Assembly (NCBI GenBank): GCA_013176395.1
Contig: JABMLP010000017.1
Span: 620,001 to 684,000, forward strand
Reading direction: 5' to 3'
From: Venturia oleaginea
Lineage: Eukaryota; Ascomycota; Dothideomycetes; Venturiales; Venturiaceae
DNA: 64,000 bases
How positions within the stretch are numbered: the stretch's first letter is position 1; the number at the start of each line of letters is the position of its first letter. The position numbers and the translations under genes are program-made. Positions 60,963 to 64,000 of the stretch are shown piece by piece. Below the pieces are notes generated by a model. That model saw nothing but the letters and a program-made list of their open reading frames with translations, was not told where the DNA came from and made no database searches.

Positions 60963-61420
60963 TAGGCTTGCATGTTGGGGAAATCGAGTCGACTGAAAAT
61001 GCTAGCAGATGATTAACCCACGGTTTACGTTACATATTTCCACGGCAATTTACGGCATTGGGCGGCACAGAGGGTTCGCTTATTGTCTGTGTAATAGTGA
61101 TCTGAAAAACAGGGGAGCCCGCGCTCGAAGAACCTTGTACCGCAGGGAAAAGCCGATACTGGGTAATATGAGGAATAGGAGGCGTACTTCTAAGTCCGTA
61201 GATGTTCTTCGATCTATGCGTGTACAACTGAGGTATTCGCCCAGCGGCAAGAGCTGAAGTTCTCTTCGCGGCTCCACTCATTTTCAGATCATTATTACAT
61301 TGACAATAAATGATCTTCCGGGCTTTCCGACTGCGTGTGTCCCCACATTTACCAGCTCTTCATCATTTGGTTCAGCATTGGTTTGAGGCATTTGTCTGGA
61401 GCATTGCACAATCTACCACC
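60963..61420. other. Intergenic region upstream of the first UstYa-like gene
   Basis: 460 bp, no element recognised; presumably the promoter of the gene at 61421. Confidence 0.45.
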
Positions 61421-62306
61421 ATGGACCATTGGGGGAATGAAGGCGAAGTTACGAGACTTCGTTCGCGACCACTGAGCTACCTGTCTATAGCTTCTCTATG
61501 GCTGAACCTGATACTGATACCGACTGTCTTCCTCTTAATGCCCAAACAAATATGGCATCAGAGACCAAACGCAAAATCAATGCATCTTCTCGGAGAGTCC
61601 CAGAATCTTGTTCCAGAATGTCAGTGCAATATCTATTCCTACTCCAGCAGTATAAGCTCCAGAAAATTGGAAAAAGACTGACTAACTAACTTGAATAGTT
61701 CCACTTCAGCTCGTTCGATTCAACAGTGATGAACGTTATGCCCACCCGGACTCTTTCGAAGATGCCCACGTCCTCGAAAACGTCTTAAAAAATTGGAGTG
61801 ACGATATGCCATGTACGTTTACTCTACCCTCCCCCATCCCCCAATCCATCCTCAAAAACAATAACAAGAAACCATAACATTAACCAAACAACCCCTAAAA
61901 AGCCGGCAGAGGATTCATCCGCATCACCCGCCACAACAAGACCCACCTCCCAAACCCCTTCAAAATCCCCAACGACACAACCAGCTACGGCTACTCCGTC
62001 TCCAGCTTCCACCAAATCCACTGCCTCTACCAAATTATGTCCGGCTTCGGCAGTCTGAAATTTGGCCGCGAGTTCAATGCGAAGGCGGACCATTCGAACC
62101 ATGCGGAGCGGCAGAGACATATGGTTCATTGCTTTGATTATTTGAGGCAGGGTGTGCTTTGTGCTGGGGATATGGCGTTGGAAGGGGAGAGTGTGGGGAT
62201 GAAGGGGGAGACGGATGGGTGGGGGTATTTGCATGTTTGTAAGGATCGGCGGGAGATGTTTCGGTGGGTTGAGGGGAATCGGGTTGGTGATTTGGGGGGG
62301 ATTTAG
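61421..62306 (+). CDS. UstYa-family (DUF3328) oxidase-like protein
   Basis: Exons 61421-61619, 61699-61812 and 61903-62306 join in phase (238 aa). A short cytosolic tail, one membrane segment (about residues 19-40, LSYLSIASLWLNLILIPTVF), then the DUF3328 domain with both signature HxxHC boxes intact: HQIHC (141-145) and HMVHC (177-181), followed by CFDYLRQGVLCAGDMALE. UstYa-type proteins catalyse oxidative cyclisation of ribosomal peptides in ustiloxin, phomopsin, asperipin and cyclochlorotine pathways; the His/Cys boxes are thought to bind metal. Conserved WGYLHVCKDRREMFRWVEGNR near the end fits the family. Opens toward the second UstYa gene, so the two converge 311 bp apart. Confidence 0.9.
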
Positions 62307-62365
62307 GGTGTTTTTCTTCTTAGATAGATGAAGGAATGGTGAATCTGTTGGTGTGGTTTGGCACT

Positions 62366-62645
62366 GTGGGAATTGGTTTTCTGGCTTGAATATGAGGGAC
62401 GGGCTTGTTTTTGTGGAAGGGAATCATATGTTTATTCTGTAGATGAAGGGAATGTTTTGAATGAACGAAGTCCGCGTTGTTATAATTTTGTCGTTATGAG
62501 AATTGATTTTCTGGCTTAACCATGAGGGATAGAGTTGTTTCTGTGGAAGGGAATCACATCTGTTACGTAGACGAAAGGAACAATTTGAATGAAGAAAGCG
62601 TTGTTCATAATTTTACACTATGGGAATTGATATTCTGGCTCGACC
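62366..62645. repeat. Tandem repeat of about 125 bp overlapping the 3' end of the second UstYa gene
   Basis: Two and a fraction copies starting GGGAATTGGTTTTCTGG (62368), GAGAATTGATTTTCTGG (62499) and GGGAATTGATATTCTGG (62622). The third, partial copy holds the last codons of the UstYa gene on the minus strand; the two full copies lie in its 3' flank. Shared words include GTGGAAGGGAATCA and TTTGAATGAA. Formed by local duplication of the 3' end. Confidence 0.8.
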
Positions 62646-63621
62646 AAAGGGACACGACCTGTCCTCCTCCCTTCCTGAACACCTGATTCATACCGTTCCC
62701 TAAAGATCTCCATCTGCTCGTGCCGCGTCAGTTCGTCGGGGTGTGATGCTTCAAAATCCAGAGTCGCCTTCTCCACCGCAGCATCCTGAGGAAAGACAAT
62801 GGCATCCGCCGGCCTAGGAACATACTGCACCCGTCTATCATAATCAACACGATTCTGTCTCGCGACATCCAGCAGAGCGCTGTAATCCCTGCACTGCCGA
62901 TTGACCTGAAAATCAGGCTCCGGCGACGGTTCCCCCTCAAGCCATTGGTACGTGTACATGCCGTAATCGACATGACACATCAATCCCTCGAGAAGACTGC
63001 GTATACAATGATCCACGTGGATCAGACCCAGGTGCTTCGGTTTCCCGTGGGGAAAGTAGTATTCGGAATGGACGAATTTCCTCACCATGTTTAGGCAGTG
63101 GATCATATGTATGTGGTCGAATTTGGCCAGCCATCTCCTGTCCCCGTATCCAAAGTCTGAGTTTTCAGGGAGGTGCACGTGTTCTGCTGGGTTCTTGCCC
63201 ATTTGTCGTATTTCGGATTCTGTTAGTAGGAGGATCGAGTTGGTGTAGAGACTGTTCCATGCGTCGTCGACCTCTTTGCTTGGAGGGAGACGGAAGACAT
63301 CGGAGTAGTCCCCTGGACCGAGACTTATGTTTGTGTATTTGTAGAATGACTTTGCGGGTAGAGCTTGTGCAGGACTCATTGCTGTGCCGAGATTAGTTTT
63401 GGTGTGAAATTGGTTCAGGGTGACGTACTTGTATCATGGTACGGTCTGCATTGACTGATTTGGAGTAACCAACCTGCTGCCATTCCAAGGAGAAAGATTG
63501 ATGGCGCGGCGACCCATGGTAGTATCTTGTGAGTCCAGCGTCCATGGCGGAAGCTTCCTTCGCCCTTTCGAATGATATCGACGCCATCGAGCAGCCCTTC
63601 TATTTCCTGGTCCGCGCCCAT
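62618..63621 (-). CDS. UstYa-family (DUF3328) oxidase-like protein, second copy
   Basis: Exons 63621-63429 and 63381-62618 join in phase (GTACGT...GGCACAG), giving 318 aa. N-terminal cytosolic 30 residues, a membrane segment (about residues 33-54, ILPWVAAPSIFLLGMAAGW), then DUF3328 with HMIHC (156-160) and HVDHC (186-190), both intact, with LNMVRKFVHSEYY between them. It continues 100 residues beyond the usual domain end with a charged tail. Sequence outside the motifs is very different from the gene at 61421, so this is not a recent duplicate. In known dikaritin clusters two or more UstY proteins often act together (UstYa and UstYb). Choice of start: the ATG at 63621 gives a normal cytosolic tail; another in-frame ATG lies at 63675. 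Confidence 0.92.
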
Positions 63622-64000
63622 TGTTGATTTCGGTTGACGGTAGAGTGAGTTTCTAGAGATGTGGATGATATTCAATCAGCCCATGAACAAGGACGTGTAA
63701 TTGATCGTGGCGGCTGAGGTATGTCAATGACGCATAAATTCACGACATCAATGATGGGGTATCGATCAGATACTACCCAATCCAAGTTAGTGACGGGACA
63801 CGTAATTGCGGCATGACTCTCGACGACAGTTTCTGAAGACCGCCAGAGTGGAGTAGGATTTAGCTCGCTGTGGAGGCTTGGTTGATCGGCCATGACCATG
63901 AAGTGAGTCCGGGTTACTCGAATCTCTTGGTTCATTTATATGAGGGTTTCCAAGACGGGCTTGCCATGCATATACAGATCTTGTGTGCTTGCTGACGAAC
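63622..64000. other. Window end, no gene supported
   Basis: 380 bp, promoter side of the second UstYa gene. No coding region recognised. Further cluster genes could lie beyond the window edge. Confidence 0.4.

Overview
The window is a 64 kb stretch of nuclear DNA from a filamentous ascomycete (Pezizomycotina). Leotiomycetes is my guess from gene content; I could run no search. Genes carry short GT-AG introns (about 45-100 nt, one of 248 nt) with CTAAC-type branch points. The housekeeping genes are typical of fungi, and retrotransposons occupy roughly a third of the window.

Layout. 0-10 kb: a USP7/Ubp15-type deubiquitinase (-), a mitochondrial PDK/BCKDK-type kinase interrupted by one in-frame TAA (+), a tract of short diverged repeats, and an unknown two-exon gene. 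10.6-15.7 kb: two Copia relics joined head to head. 16.6-36.9 kb is gene-rich: secreted GH1 beta-glucosidase with a 1-nt frameshift, DUF4396 membrane protein, small Cys-rich secreted protein, F-box-like protein, DXD glycosyltransferase, PIG-U/GAB1, an almost complete Tc1/mariner element, an NCS1 nucleobase permease, a membrane-anchored AMP-ligase-like protein and NudC. 37.8-52.3 kb is a transposon nest: two solo LTRs with perfect 5-bp target duplications, a 0.9 kb-arm inverted repeat, a 4.7 kb DIRS-type tyrosine-recombinase retrotransposon inserted into one arm, and a chromodomain Gypsy element carrying further insertions. 53-64 kb: a cytochrome P450, MEMO/Mho1, a Cys-rich C-terminal-domain protein, and a probable RiPP locus.

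The most interesting part is 59.1-63.6 kb. A small secreted protein made of six near-identical 22-residue repeats, each opening with a Lys-Arg (Kex2) site followed by Tyr, lies beside two intact UstYa/DUF3328 oxidase-like genes. This is the architecture of fungal dikaritin-type (ustiloxin/phomopsin/asperipin-like) ribosomal peptide clusters. The repeat sequence is not one I recognise. The P450 5 kb away may or may not belong to the cluster.

Splice sites were placed by eye and kept only where reading phase and conserved protein sequence agreed across the junction. Gene names rest on motif recognition, not on searches.
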